From the NCBI RefSeq assembly GCF_030581005.1, contig NZ_JAUQSX010000015.1, positions 62,001 to 126,000 of the forward strand: DNA of 64,000 bases. Direction: 5' to 3'. This DNA is from Hymenobacter mellowenesis (GTDB lineage: Bacteria > Bacteroidota > Bacteroidia > Cytophagales > Hymenobacteraceae). The position numbers and the translations under genes are program-made. Below the pieces are notes generated by a model. That model had not been told where the DNA came from, searched no databases, and saw nothing but the letters and a program-made list of their open reading frames with translations. Shown here piece by piece: positions 56,199-64,000 of the stretch (position 1 is its first letter; the number at the start of each line of letters is the position of its first letter).

Positions 56199-58568
56199 AT
56201 GGGCGGAGGGCCACACCGACAACACGAACCAACACCCCGCGCCAGCCAGGGCGCCCTGCCGAGCCGCGTGGCCATGGCCTTTGCGCTGGCCCTGGGCGCC
56301 TGCCACCCCGAACCTGCGCCCGTCCCACCCGCCGAAGCCTGGCTGACCGTCCCGCTGCTGGACCCCGACCGGGGCCGCGCGGCCGACCTGCACCGGTTGC
56401 GGGCGGCCCTGGCCGTGCCGGCCACCGCCCAATCGCGCTTCCGGCAGTTGCGCCGCCTGGGCATTTACCTGAGCCATTCGGCCACCCCCGACTCGGGCCT
56501 GGTGCCGCTGCGAGCCGCTACCCGGCTGGGCGCCACCCTGCGGCCGGCCCTGCCCTTGGAGCTGGCCGATGCCAGCAGCCGCCTGGCCGGGCTGCACTGG
56601 CGCCATCAGCGGTACGACAGTGCCTGCCTGGCGTACACAGGAGCTGCCCAGGTATTGGCCGCGGCTTTTCCCACGTGCGAGGGCCGGGCCGCTTTCCGCC
56701 CCAGCGACGGCCGGAACTCGTCAGTCGGGGTGAGCCTCGCCGGGTATTACGCCAATGCCGGGCTGGCCCATCAGGCGCAAAACCAGCTGCCCAACGCGCT
56801 GCGTTGCTACGACCTAGCCCGCCGCGCTTACCAGTGTGCGCCGGACACGGCTCCCCAAAAGCTCGGGGGCCTGGCCTGGGTGCATACATTATTTGCCGAT
56901 GCCTTGCAGGAGCAGGGCGAGCCGGCCCTGGCCGCTGCCCACTACGAGCAGGCCCTGGCCGCCCTGCGCACCCAGCGCCGCTACGACTGGGGTGGTGCCC
57001 TGCAGGAGTGGGCCACCACGCTGCAGGGCTACGCGCCGCACCTGCTGCCCGCGCGCGCGCGCCACCTGCAGGCCCTGGCCACCGAGGAGCAGGCCGAGAT
57101 GCGCCGTCGCCTGCACACCCGCCCTCGTGACCGCGACCTGCTGGCCCCCGCCAGCACCCTGGCCCTGCTGGAAGCCCGGGCCCGGTTTGAGGCCCGCGAC
57201 TCGGCTACGGCCACGGCCCTGGCCGCCGCCGCGGCGCTGCTGCTGCGCCTACGCACGGCCGCCGGCCCCGAGTTCCGTGCCGAGCTGGGCTACTATGCGC
57301 TGGCCTCGCAGTTGGCCCAGCTGCAAGCCGGCTGGGCGCGCACCCACGCCCGGCCCGGCCCCGCCGCCCGCTACGCTGCCCACGCCCGGGCCTACCACGA
57401 CTCGGTGCCCGAGCCCACGCGCCGCACCCGCCTGGGCCAGCTGCTGGCCCGCGAGTGGGTGTCGCAGCACGACTACGCCGCTGCCCGGGGGCTGTTGCGC
57501 CCCATGGCCCGGCAGCAAGCCCAGGCCCACGAACTGCAGGCCCAGCGCCAGACCCTGCGCCTCCTGGCCCGGGCCTACGCAGGGCAGGGCCGCTACGACA
57601 GCGCCTTCTGGGCGCAGCAGCGCGCCGATGCGCTGGCCGACAGCCTGCGCGGCCGCCAGCAGCGCGCCGCTGTGGCCGAAGCCGAAACCCGCTACCGCAC
57701 CAGCCTCAAGGAAATTCGCATCCGGGAGCTGCTGGCGGCCGAAGTGCAGGAGCGCCACCAAAAGAAACTGGCCTGGGCCGGGGCCGCGCTGCTGGCCTTG
57801 CTGCTGGCCGTCGCGGCCTACGCCCTGCTGCTGACGCGCCGGCTGGCCCACCGCCTACGGGCTGCCCGCGCCACCCAGAACCGGCTCTACGCCGTCATTG
57901 GCCACGACCTGCGCGGGCCCCTCACGGCCATCGAAGGCCTGGCCACGCTGCTCGACTATTACCGCCAGCCGGCCCTGGCCGACCCTGCCGCCCTCGATGA
58001 GCTGGCCACTGAGGTGCGCCACACCGCCCGGCAGCTCACCGGCCTGCTCGACAACCTGCTGCACTGGGCCGCCAACCAGAGCGGCGACCTGGCCTACCGC
58101 CCCGAAGCTCTGGTCGCCGCCGAACTCCTGCAGGAGTCGGCCGCCCTGTACGCCCCGGCCGCCCGCGCCCAGCAAGTGGCCGTGGAGGTGGCCGTGTCGC
58201 CCGGCCTACCGCCCCTGTGGGCCGACCGCAACATGGTGCTCACCCAGCTGCGCAACCTGCTGGGCAATGCCCTGCGGGTGGCCCCGCCCGGTTCCACCAT
58301 CACCCTAAGCGCAGCCTACACCGCTCCCAGCCTGGTCCTCTCCGTGGCCGATACCGGGCCCGGCCTGAGCGCCGCGCAACTGGCCGCCCTGGCATCGGGG
58401 GGCAGCGCCACCGGGCTGGCGCCGCGCCTGGCCGGCCAGCAGGGCACTGGTTTGGGCCTGCCACTGGTGCGCCAGCTGGCCCAGCGGCAGGGGGGGGCTT
58501 TCTGGCTGGAAAGCACGTTGGGGCAGGGCACGGTGGCCCGGCTGGTGCTGCCAATGGCTGGGGAGTAG
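56199..58568 (+). CDS. Sensor histidine kinase with TPR-like sensor region
   Basis: A 789-residue protein. Residues 1-30 look like a weak signal, possibly lipoprotein-like (MAFALALGACHP), or the true start may be within it. The sensor region (about 60-500) is helical with TPR-like repeats such as LYYALASQLAQLQAG. A membrane helix (about 527-549) precedes the HisKA domain with His569 in VIGHDLRGPL, and the HATPase domain (NLLGNALRVAPPGS, then DTGPGLS and GTGLGLPLV). It should phosphorylate the LytTR regulator upstream. The very high GC content makes the frame assignment by codon use strong. Confidence 0.9.
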   Translation: MGGGPHRQHEPTPRASQGALPSRVAMAFALALGACHPEPAPVPPAEAWLTVPLLDPDRGRAADLHRLRAALAVPATAQSRFRQLRRLGIYLSHSATPDSGLVPLRAATRLGATLRPALPLELADASSRLAGLHWRHQRYDSACLAYTGAAQVLAAAFPTCEGRAAFRPSDGRNSSVGVSLAGYYANAGLAHQAQNQLPNALRCYDLARRAYQCAPDTAPQKLGGLAWVHTLFADALQEQGEPALAAAHYEQALAALRTQRRYDWGGALQEWATTLQGYAPHLLPARARHLQALATEEQAEMRRRLHTRPRDRDLLAPASTLALLEARARFEARDSATATALAAAAALLLRLRTAAGPEFRAELGYYALASQLAQLQAGWARTHARPGPAARYAAHARAYHDSVPEPTRRTRLGQLLAREWVSQHDYAAARGLLRPMARQQAQAHELQAQRQTLRLLARAYAGQGRYDSAFWAQQRADALADSLRGRQQRAAVAEAETRYRTSLKEIRIRELLAAEVQERHQKKLAWAGAALLALLLAVAAYALLLTRRLAHRLRAARATQNRLYAVIGHDLRGPLTAIEGLATLLDYYRQPALADPAALDELATEVRHTARQLTGLLDNLLHWAANQSGDLAYRPEALVAAELLQESAALYAPAARAQQVAVEVAVSPGLPPLWADRNMVLTQLRNLLGNALRVAPPGSTITLSAAYTAPSLVLSVADTGPGLSAAQLAALASGGSATGLAPRLAGQQGTGLGLPLVRQLAQRQGGAFWLESTLGQGTVARLVLPMAGE

Positions 58569-58783
58569 CCAACAATACCTCTTTTTCTAGCCCCCGTGGC
58601 CGGCCGTTGGGGCGGGCGGCGGGGGCTCTTTGGTGGGCGGGCGGGAGGGGCTGATTTCCCACTCACGCACATATTGTTGCAACTGGAGCCACAGCAACTG
58701 CCACTCACGACATTTTTGGGCATAGCGCGGTGCCACGGCCGTGATTTGGGTTTGATTATTCATCCACTCATTTTTCCCTACTT

Positions 58784-59014
58784 ATGCGAATACCTGTGCT
58801 CAACACGCTGCGCTCCCGCCTGCCCCTGGTCGGGCTGGCTTTGCTGCTGGCCGCCGCTGCCGCCCAGGCCCAGCCCAGCTCGGGCGGGCCCGCCCCGGGC
58901 TCGCCCGCGGCAGACCCCACCGCCACCCCCCTCGACGGCGGGGCCAGCCTGCTGCTGGCCGGCGGCGTGGGCTATGCCCTCAAGCGCCTGCGCCAGCGCC
59001 GCCGCCTGGCTTGA
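58784..59014 (+). CDS. Small PID-CTERM-like sorted protein
   Basis: A 76-residue protein with a signal peptide (RLPLVGLALLLAAAAAQAQ) and a short disordered Pro/Gly/Ala part. The end is PLDGGASLLLAGGVGYAL followed by KRLRQRRR: a small-residue motif, a membrane helix and an arginine-rich tail. This matches my memory of the PID-CTERM sorting signal found in Bacteroidota, thought to be processed by an exosortase-type enzyme. Substrate and sorting are inferred. No exosortase is in the window. It is 35 bases before the FG-GAP protein gene. Confidence 0.65.
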   Translation: MRIPVLNTLRSRLPLVGLALLLAAAAAQAQPSSGGPAPGSPAADPTATPLDGGASLLLAGGVGYALKRLRQRRRLA

Positions 59015-59049
59015 TAAAGCCCCGCTTAGCTTAATAATTAGTCTCAACC

Positions 59050-62000
59050 ATGAAAAAAGTATTTATGACCTCATTGCTTTACCCGCGCATTACCCCTCGA
59101 GGCAACTGGCCGCTGGGAATGGCCACGCTGCTGGCCACGGCGTTGCCCCTGGCCGGCTGGGGCCAGAACTTTTCGGCTACCAGAACCGACTATGCCACCG
59201 GCCCCGCTTCTTTCGGTACTGCCGTAGTGGACGTGAACGGTGATGGCCGGCCCGACCTGATTTCGGCTAATGCCGGCAACTCAACGGTGAGCGTGCGCCT
59301 AGCCAGCGGGGCCGCCGGCGGCTTTGCCACCACCAAAACCGATTTTGCTGCCGGCTCTGGCGCGCGCCTTATCGCTGTGGTCGACGTGAATGCCGACGGC
59401 CGACCTGACTTGATTACGAGTGATTTCGATGATAGTGCGGTGAGCGTGCGCCTGGCCAGCGGGGCCGCCGGCAGCTTTTCCACTACCAGAACCAGCTACG
59501 CCAGTGGCAGTGGCACCTACGGTTTGAGTGTGGTAGACGTGAACGGCGACGGCCGCCCCGACCTGATTACGAGCAACTTCGGCAGCGGCACGGCGAGCGT
59601 GCGCCTGGCCAGCGGAGCGGCCGGTAGCTTCGACGCCACTAAAACCGACTATGTTAGTGGCAACAGCCCGCGCAGCGTGTTGGCTGCTGACGTGAATGGC
59701 GATGGCCGCCCCGACCTGATTACCACCAACGAAGGGGATGGCACGGTGAGCGTGCGCCTGGCCAGCGGGGCCGCCGGTAGCTTCTCGGCTACAAAAACCG
59801 ATTACGCCAGTGGCAGCAGCCCGCGCAGCGCGGTGGTAGCGGACGTGAATGCCGACGGCCGCCCCGACTTGGTGACGGTGAATAATGGCAGCAATACGGT
59901 GAGTGTGCGCCTGGCCAGCGGGGCGGCCGGCAGCTTCGACGCCACTAAAACCGATTACGCTACCGGCGCTGCGCCCAGTGGCGTGTCCGTGGTGGACGCG
60001 AACGTGGACGGTCGCCCTGACCTGGTGTCGGCCAACGACGGGGGCAGTACGGCGAGTGTGCGCCTGGCTAGCGGAGCGGCCGGCAGCTTTTCGGCCACCA
60101 AAGCCGATTTCGCCACCGACGGGGGGCCGACCTTCGTAACCCTGGTGGATGTGAGCGCCGATGGCTTGCTCGACTTGATTACGTCGAACTACGCCGGGAG
60201 TGTAAGCGTGCGCTTGAACAGCACGCCGCCCTCCGACCTGGTCATCAGCGCCCCGGGGCAGACCATTGCGGCCACCACCTACAATTCCATCACCGTGCTA
60301 AACGGCGGCAGCGGCACGCTCGCCGGCAACGTGACCGTGAACAGCGCCTTGACCGTGCAAAGCGGTGGCACGCTCAATGACGGCTGCGCCATCATCAGCG
60401 GGCCGGGCACCTTCACGCTGGCCGCTGGCGGCACGCTGGGCATCTGCTCGCCGCAAGGCATCTACGCCACCGGCACTACGGGTAGTGTGCAGGTAACGGG
60501 TGCGCGCTCGTTCAGCACCGACGCCAGCTACGTGTACAACGGCACCACCCCCCAGAGCACGGGCGACGCCCTGCCGGCCACCGTGCGCAACCTGACGACC
60601 ACCAACAGCAGCGACGTGAGCTTGCTCAACTCGGTGAGTGTGACGCAGGTTCTCACCGTGGGCGGCAGCGGCAACATGCGGGTGTTTAGCAGCAAAACGC
60701 TGCTGTTGCCCAGCAACGCCAGCGGCACGGCCCTGGTCGTAAACCGGAGCACAGGCGTTGTGACGGTGCTGGCGGGCTCTTCGTTCACCATGCAGCGCTA
60801 CATCGGCGCCAACACGGCCGGCAACGGCTACCGCCACTACAGCTCACCGGTGCAAGGCGAGACGCTGAACACGCTGGCCACTGCCGGCTACACGCCCGAC
60901 TTCACGGGCGGAGCCAACTACAACGGCTCGGCCACGCCGGGCACGACCACGCCGTTCCCCACCGTGTTCAGCTACGAGGAAAGCCGCACGGCCACGGCCG
61001 TGAACAACTACGCGCCCTTCGACAAAGGCTGGCGCGCGGCCGAAGCCGGCACCGAGGCAATGGCCGTGGGCCGCGGCTATTCGGTGAACGCGCCGGGCAC
61101 GGCCTTGGTCGATTTCACTGGCACGCCCACGACGGGCAACGTGACCCTGAACAACCTGGCCTACACCGGCGCCGACGGCGGCTGGCAGCTGCTGGGCAAC
61201 CCCTATCCGGCCCCGCTGGATTGGAGCACCGTGCCTGCGACTAACCGCCCGAACATGAACGCGGCCCTGTACGTGTTCCAGAGCAGCGGCCCCTACACCG
61301 GCCAGTACCGCACCTACCTGCCCGCCCTCAACCAGGGCGACCCGCTGGTGCCGGCCGGCTCGGGCTTTTTCGTGCGTACCGCCGCCCAAGGCGTGGCCGG
61401 CTCACTGACGCTGACCAACACCAACCGCGTCACAACTTTTGGCCCGCAGCCGGTGTTCGGCCGCAACGCCGCCGACCTGCGCCCGCAGGTGCAACTCACG
61501 CTGGGCAACGCCGCCGGCACCCTGGCCGACGACCTGACCGTGTACGCCGACCCAGCCGCCACCATCGGCATGGATGCCGAATACGATGCAACCAAGTTGG
61601 CCAATAGCACCGGCCTGAACCTGTCGGCAGTAGCCGCCACGGGCGCGGAGCTGGCCATCGCCGGCCTGCCGGCACTCACGGCCGCCACCGTGCTGCCGCT
61701 GCGCCTGCAGGTACCGGCCACCGGCACCTACCAGCTGGCTGCCACCGTAGCCAACTTACCCGCCGGCCTCACAGCCTACCTGCGCGACCTGACCACCGGC
61801 ACGCAAACCGCGCTGACATCCACGACGACGCTGAGCCTGACGGCCGGGCTGAACACGCGCTACGCCCTGGCCTTTGCCTCGGCCAATGCCCTGGCCGCCA
61901 CGGCGGGTCTGAGCGCCGCCCAGGTGGCCGTGTTCCCCAACCCTGCCGCTCAGGGTGCGGGCGTGACGGTGACGTTGCCCGTAGCGGCCGGCCAACAGGC

Positions 62001-62175
62001 CACGGCCGAGGTGCGCGACGCTCTGGGCCGCGTGGTAGTAGCTGCCCGCGCCCTGCGCGTGAGCGGTGGCCAGGCCACGGGCGAGCTGGCTACGGCCGGC
62101 CTGGCCCCCGGCGTGTACGTGCTGCGCCTGACGGCTGGCCCCACCACCGTGAGCAAGCGCCTGGTGGTGGAATAA
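59050..62175 (+). CDS. Large secreted FG-GAP repeat protein with type IX sorting domain
   Basis: A 1041-residue secreted protein. A signal peptide (about 1-39) is followed by seven FG-GAP/VCBS-type repeats (about residues 42-387), each with a calcium-binding Asp-x-Asn-x-Asp-Gly-x-x-Asp loop such as VDVNGDGRPDLI. A beta-rich central region (about 390-960) includes a tail with GNPYPAPLDWS. The C-terminus (VAVFPNPAAQGAGVTV to KRLVVE) is a type A sorting domain for type IX secretion. Cell-surface adhesion or polysaccharide binding is possible but unproven. The repeat DNA has an exact 153-base period. It lies beside the PID-CTERM-like gene. Confidence 0.88.
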   Translation: MKKVFMTSLLYPRITPRGNWPLGMATLLATALPLAGWGQNFSATRTDYATGPASFGTAVVDVNGDGRPDLISANAGNSTVSVRLASGAAGGFATTKTDFAAGSGARLIAVVDVNADGRPDLITSDFDDSAVSVRLASGAAGSFSTTRTSYASGSGTYGLSVVDVNGDGRPDLITSNFGSGTASVRLASGAAGSFDATKTDYVSGNSPRSVLAADVNGDGRPDLITTNEGDGTVSVRLASGAAGSFSATKTDYASGSSPRSAVVADVNADGRPDLVTVNNGSNTVSVRLASGAAGSFDATKTDYATGAAPSGVSVVDANVDGRPDLVSANDGGSTASVRLASGAAGSFSATKADFATDGGPTFVTLVDVSADGLLDLITSNYAGSVSVRLNSTPPSDLVISAPGQTIAATTYNSITVLNGGSGTLAGNVTVNSALTVQSGGTLNDGCAIISGPGTFTLAAGGTLGICSPQGIYATGTTGSVQVTGARSFSTDASYVYNGTTPQSTGDALPATVRNLTTTNSSDVSLLNSVSVTQVLTVGGSGNMRVFSSKTLLLPSNASGTALVVNRSTGVVTVLAGSSFTMQRYIGANTAGNGYRHYSSPVQGETLNTLATAGYTPDFTGGANYNGSATPGTTTPFPTVFSYEESRTATAVNNYAPFDKGWRAAEAGTEAMAVGRGYSVNAPGTALVDFTGTPTTGNVTLNNLAYTGADGGWQLLGNPYPAPLDWSTVPATNRPNMNAALYVFQSSGPYTGQYRTYLPALNQGDPLVPAGSGFFVRTAAQGVAGSLTLTNTNRVTTFGPQPVFGRNAADLRPQVQLTLGNAAGTLADDLTVYADPAATIGMDAEYDATKLANSTGLNLSAVAATGAELAIAGLPALTAATVLPLRLQVPATGTYQLAATVANLPAGLTAYLRDLTTGTQTALTSTTTLSLTAGLNTRYALAFASANALAATAGLSAAQVAVFPNPAAQGAGVTVTLPVAAGQQATAEVRDALGRVVVAARALRVSGGQATGELATAGLAPGVYVLRLTAGPTTVSKRLVVE
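59173..60215 (+). repeat. FG-GAP tandem array, 153-base period
   Basis: The string GTGCGCCT recurs at about 59293, 59446, 59599, 59752, 59905 and 60058, steps of exactly 153 bases, and once more after a 150-base step. It encodes seven FG-GAP-like units of 51 residues. Confidence 0.85.
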
Positions 62176-62200
62176 GCTGGAATTGCCATCAGTAATGTTG

Positions 62201-62228
62201 AAAAGGCGGGCCGTTGGTCCGCCTTTTT
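62201..62228. terminator. Terminator after the FG-GAP protein gene
   Basis: AAAAGGCGG (62201-62209) pairs with CCGCCTTTT (62219-62227), extended through a GC stem to a three-base loop, followed by T. It is 26 bases after the stop. Confidence 0.85.
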
Positions 62229-62259
62229 TGCTGTTTGAGGGGTTTGAAAAGTCAATGAG

Positions 62260-62303
62260 TTTTCCTGTACGTCATCCTGAATGCAGAATGACGTACAGGA
62301 AAA
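62260..62303. repeat. Near-perfect inverted repeat downstream of the FG-GAP gene
   Basis: TTTTCCTGTACGTCATCCTG (62260-62279) pairs with CAGAATGACGTACAGGAAAA (62284-62303) with one mismatch and a four-base loop. The GTCATCCTGA core resembles the start of repeat family B. Confidence 0.65.
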
Positions 62304-62367
62304 CATCTCCTGATAGAATACTGGGCTCAGCGGGGCATAACTCCGCCGTGCATCGTGCTCAGAAAGC

Positions 62368-62375
62368 TACCTTTG
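62368..62375 (+). promoter_or_regulatory. Predicted -7 promoter element of alaS
   Basis: TACCTTTG matches TAnnTTTG, 45 bases before the alaS ATG. Confidence 0.5.
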
Positions 62376-62420
62376 TGCCATCCGTGGCCCCAACTGCGCG
62401 GGCCGTTTCGCTTTTTTCTT

Positions 62421-64000
62421 ATGTCACTCCCCACCGCTTCCGCTATTCGCCAGCAGTTTCTTGATTTCTTCGCCAGCAAAGGCCACCACATCGTGCCCTC
62501 GGCCCCGATTGTGGTGAAGGACGACCCCACGCTGCTGTTCATCAACTCGGGCATGGCCCCGTTCAAAGACTATTTCCTGGGCAATAAGCCCGCGCCCTAC
62601 AAGCGCATTGCCGATACTCAAAAGTGCCTGCGCGTGAGCGGCAAGCACAACGACTTGGAAGAAGTTGGCTACGACACCTACCACCACACCATGTTCGAAA
62701 TGCTGGGCAACTGGTCGTTCGGTGACTACTTCAAGAAAGACGCCATTGCCTGGGCTTGGGAGCTGCTGACGGAGGTGTACAAGCTGGAAAAAGACCGGCT
62801 CTACGTTACCTATTTCGAGGGCGACCAGAAGGACGGCACCGCCGCCGACACCGAAACCCAGGACCTGTGGCGCCAATACACAACCGACGACCGGATTTTG
62901 CCCGGTAATAAGAAGGACAACTTCTGGGAGATGGGCGACACCGGCCCCTGCGGCCCCTGCACCGAAATCCACATCGACCTGCGCTCCGAGGAAGAGCGCG
63001 CCGCCAAGCCCGGTCGCGAACTGGTGAATGCCGACCACCCGCAGGTGGTAGAAATCTGGAACAACGTGTTCATGGAGTTCCAGCGCCTGGCCGATAAGTC
63101 CCTCATCAAGCTGCCCGAGCAGAGCGTGGACACCGGCATGGGCTTCGAGCGCCTGATGATGGCCGTGTCGGGCGTGAAGTCGAACTACGACACCGACGTG
63201 TTTCAGCCGCTCATTCAGTTCATTGCCAAAGAAGTAGGAGTGGAGTACCACGGCACCGCGCCCGCCAAGGTGACGGACCAGCCCACCACGGAAAACGAGA
63301 AGACGGACATCGCCATCCGGGTTATCGCCGACCACATCCGCACCATCGCCTTCACCATTGCCGACGGCCAGCTGCCCAGCAACGTGAAGGCTGGCTACGT
63401 CATCCGCCGCATCCTGCGCCGGGCCGTGCGCTACGCGTTTTCGTCGCTCAACCAGAAGCAGCCTTTCCTGTATAAGCTGGTGCCCGTGCTGGCCGACCAG
63501 ATGGCTGGCATCTTCCCCGAGCTGAAAGCCCAGACGGCCTTCGTGCAGCGCGTAATTGAGGAAGAAGAAATTGCCTTCCTGAAAACGCTGGAAACTGGCC
63601 TGCGCCGGCTGGACGCGCTGGAGGAAAGCGCCCGCGCCAACGGCGGCGTGATTGATGGCAAAACTGCATTTGAGCTGTCCGATACCTTCGGCTTTCCGCT
63701 CGACCTCACGGCCCTTATCGCCCGCGAAAAGGGCCTGACGGTGGACGAAGAAGGCTTCAAAAAGGAGCTGGAGCAGCAGAAGAACCGCAGCCGCAATGCC
63801 CAGGAAACCGAGCAGAGCGACTGGGTGACCGTGACTGAAACGGATACTCCCAACGTGTTTGTGGGTTACGACCAGGATGAGGCCACGGCCCGGCTGCTGC
63901 GCTACCGCAAAATCGACAAAAAGGGTAAAACCGAGTACCAGCTGGTGTTCGACCAAACTCCGTTCTACGCCGAAAGCGGCGGCCAGATTGGCGATACCGG
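62421..64000 (+). CDS. alaS: Alanyl-tRNA synthetase AlaS (partial, 5' part)
   Basis: The ATG at 62421 opens a frame that runs to the window end: 526 codons of an enzyme usually of about 875. The class II catalytic core is seen at the start: FLDFFASKGHHIVPSAPIV, INSGMAPFKDYF and GDTGPCGPCTEIH, with the GMGFERL motif 3. The alanylation helical domain follows, and the editing domain begins near the end (FDQTPFYAESGGQIGDT). A -7 element lies upstream. The rest of the editing and C-Ala domains lie beyond the window. Confidence 0.96.
   Translation, partial: MSLPTASAIRQQFLDFFASKGHHIVPSAPIVVKDDPTLLFINSGMAPFKDYFLGNKPAPYKRIADTQKCLRVSGKHNDLEEVGYDTYHHTMFEMLGNWSFGDYFKKDAIAWAWELLTEVYKLEKDRLYVTYFEGDQKDGTAADTETQDLWRQYTTDDRILPGNKKDNFWEMGDTGPCGPCTEIHIDLRSEEERAAKPGRELVNADHPQVVEIWNNVFMEFQRLADKSLIKLPEQSVDTGMGFERLMMAVSGVKSNYDTDVFQPLIQFIAKEVGVEYHGTAPAKVTDQPTTENEKTDIAIRVIADHIRTIAFTIADGQLPSNVKAGYVIRRILRRAVRYAFSSLNQKQPFLYKLVPVLADQMAGIFPELKAQTAFVQRVIEEEEIAFLKTLETGLRRLDALEESARANGGVIDGKTAFELSDTFGFPLDLTALIAREKGLTVDEEGFKKELEQQKNRSRNAQETEQSDWVTVTETDTPNVFVGYDQDEATARLLRYRKIDKKGKTEYQLVFDQTPFYAESGGQIGDT

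Noticed and set aside
58596..59243. A 215-codon forward frame overlapping the small sorted protein
   Set aside because: It is proline-rich and cysteine-rich in a way typical of out-of-frame GC-rich DNA, while the 58784 frame has a signal peptide and sorting signal.
59173..60215. Regular repeats resembling a CRISPR array
   Set aside because: The units are 153 bases, code in frame and carry calcium-binding loops; no short identical repeats with unique spacers are present.

Overview
The window looks like a chromosomal segment of a GC-rich, pigmented member of the Bacteroidota, most likely Cytophagales and close to Hymenobacter. This is inferred from type IX secretion C-terminal domains on large secreted proteins, TAnnTTTG-type -7 promoter elements, a ketocarotenoid locus, GldM-like proteins, a PID-CTERM-like small protein and dispersed palindromic repeats of a kind I associate with that group. 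No 16S rRNA gene is present, so the name is an inference.

Bases 1 to about 18240 are the right part of an integrated tailed-phage genome. It runs from the end of a terminase large subunit through a portal-like protein, a duplicated-domain adaptor-like protein, a lysis cassette (two small membrane proteins, a CHAP-like endolysin and a candidate unimolecular spanin), one reverse-strand gene, a run of tail genes (including one with SprB-like repeats), a tape measure protein, a small serine recombinase, two accessory genes and a tyrosine integrase next to the 3' end of a tRNA-Leu gene. The integrase and tRNA mark the right attachment end; the left end lies outside the window. No major capsid protein was recognised.

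Bases 18.3 to 37.6 kb are ordinary chromosome: hscB; a complete RND efflux operon (adaptor, pump, outer-membrane channel); an antibiotic-biosynthesis-monooxygenase-like protein; a secreted alpha-amylase with a type IX sorting domain; a small lipoprotein; a lipoprotein esterase; a SAM hydrolase-like protein; phoH; a GNAT acetyltransferase; comEC; and an enoyl-CoA hydratase family gene.

Bases 37.7 to 48.0 kb form a carotenoid region: crtZ, a CarH/LitR-like MerR regulator with a probable B12 domain, an ECF sigma factor, a reverse-strand nitroreductase plus PaaK-like pair, then crtI, crtB, an unknown exported protein, ispH and crtW. IspH makes the isoprenoid precursors, CrtB and CrtI make and desaturate phytoene, and CrtW and CrtZ add keto and hydroxy groups. 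A lycopene cyclase was not found here.

Bases 48.1 to 64 kb hold thyA, two small membrane proteins, and a six-gene reverse-strand run (GH53 galactanase, MerR, dprA, two GldM-like proteins, class IV aminotransferase). These are followed by a LytTR response regulator with a histidine kinase, a PID-CTERM-like protein, a large FG-GAP repeat protein with a type IX sorting domain, and the first 526 codons of alaS. At least three families of palindromic repeats sit between genes, and two copies reach into coding sequence.
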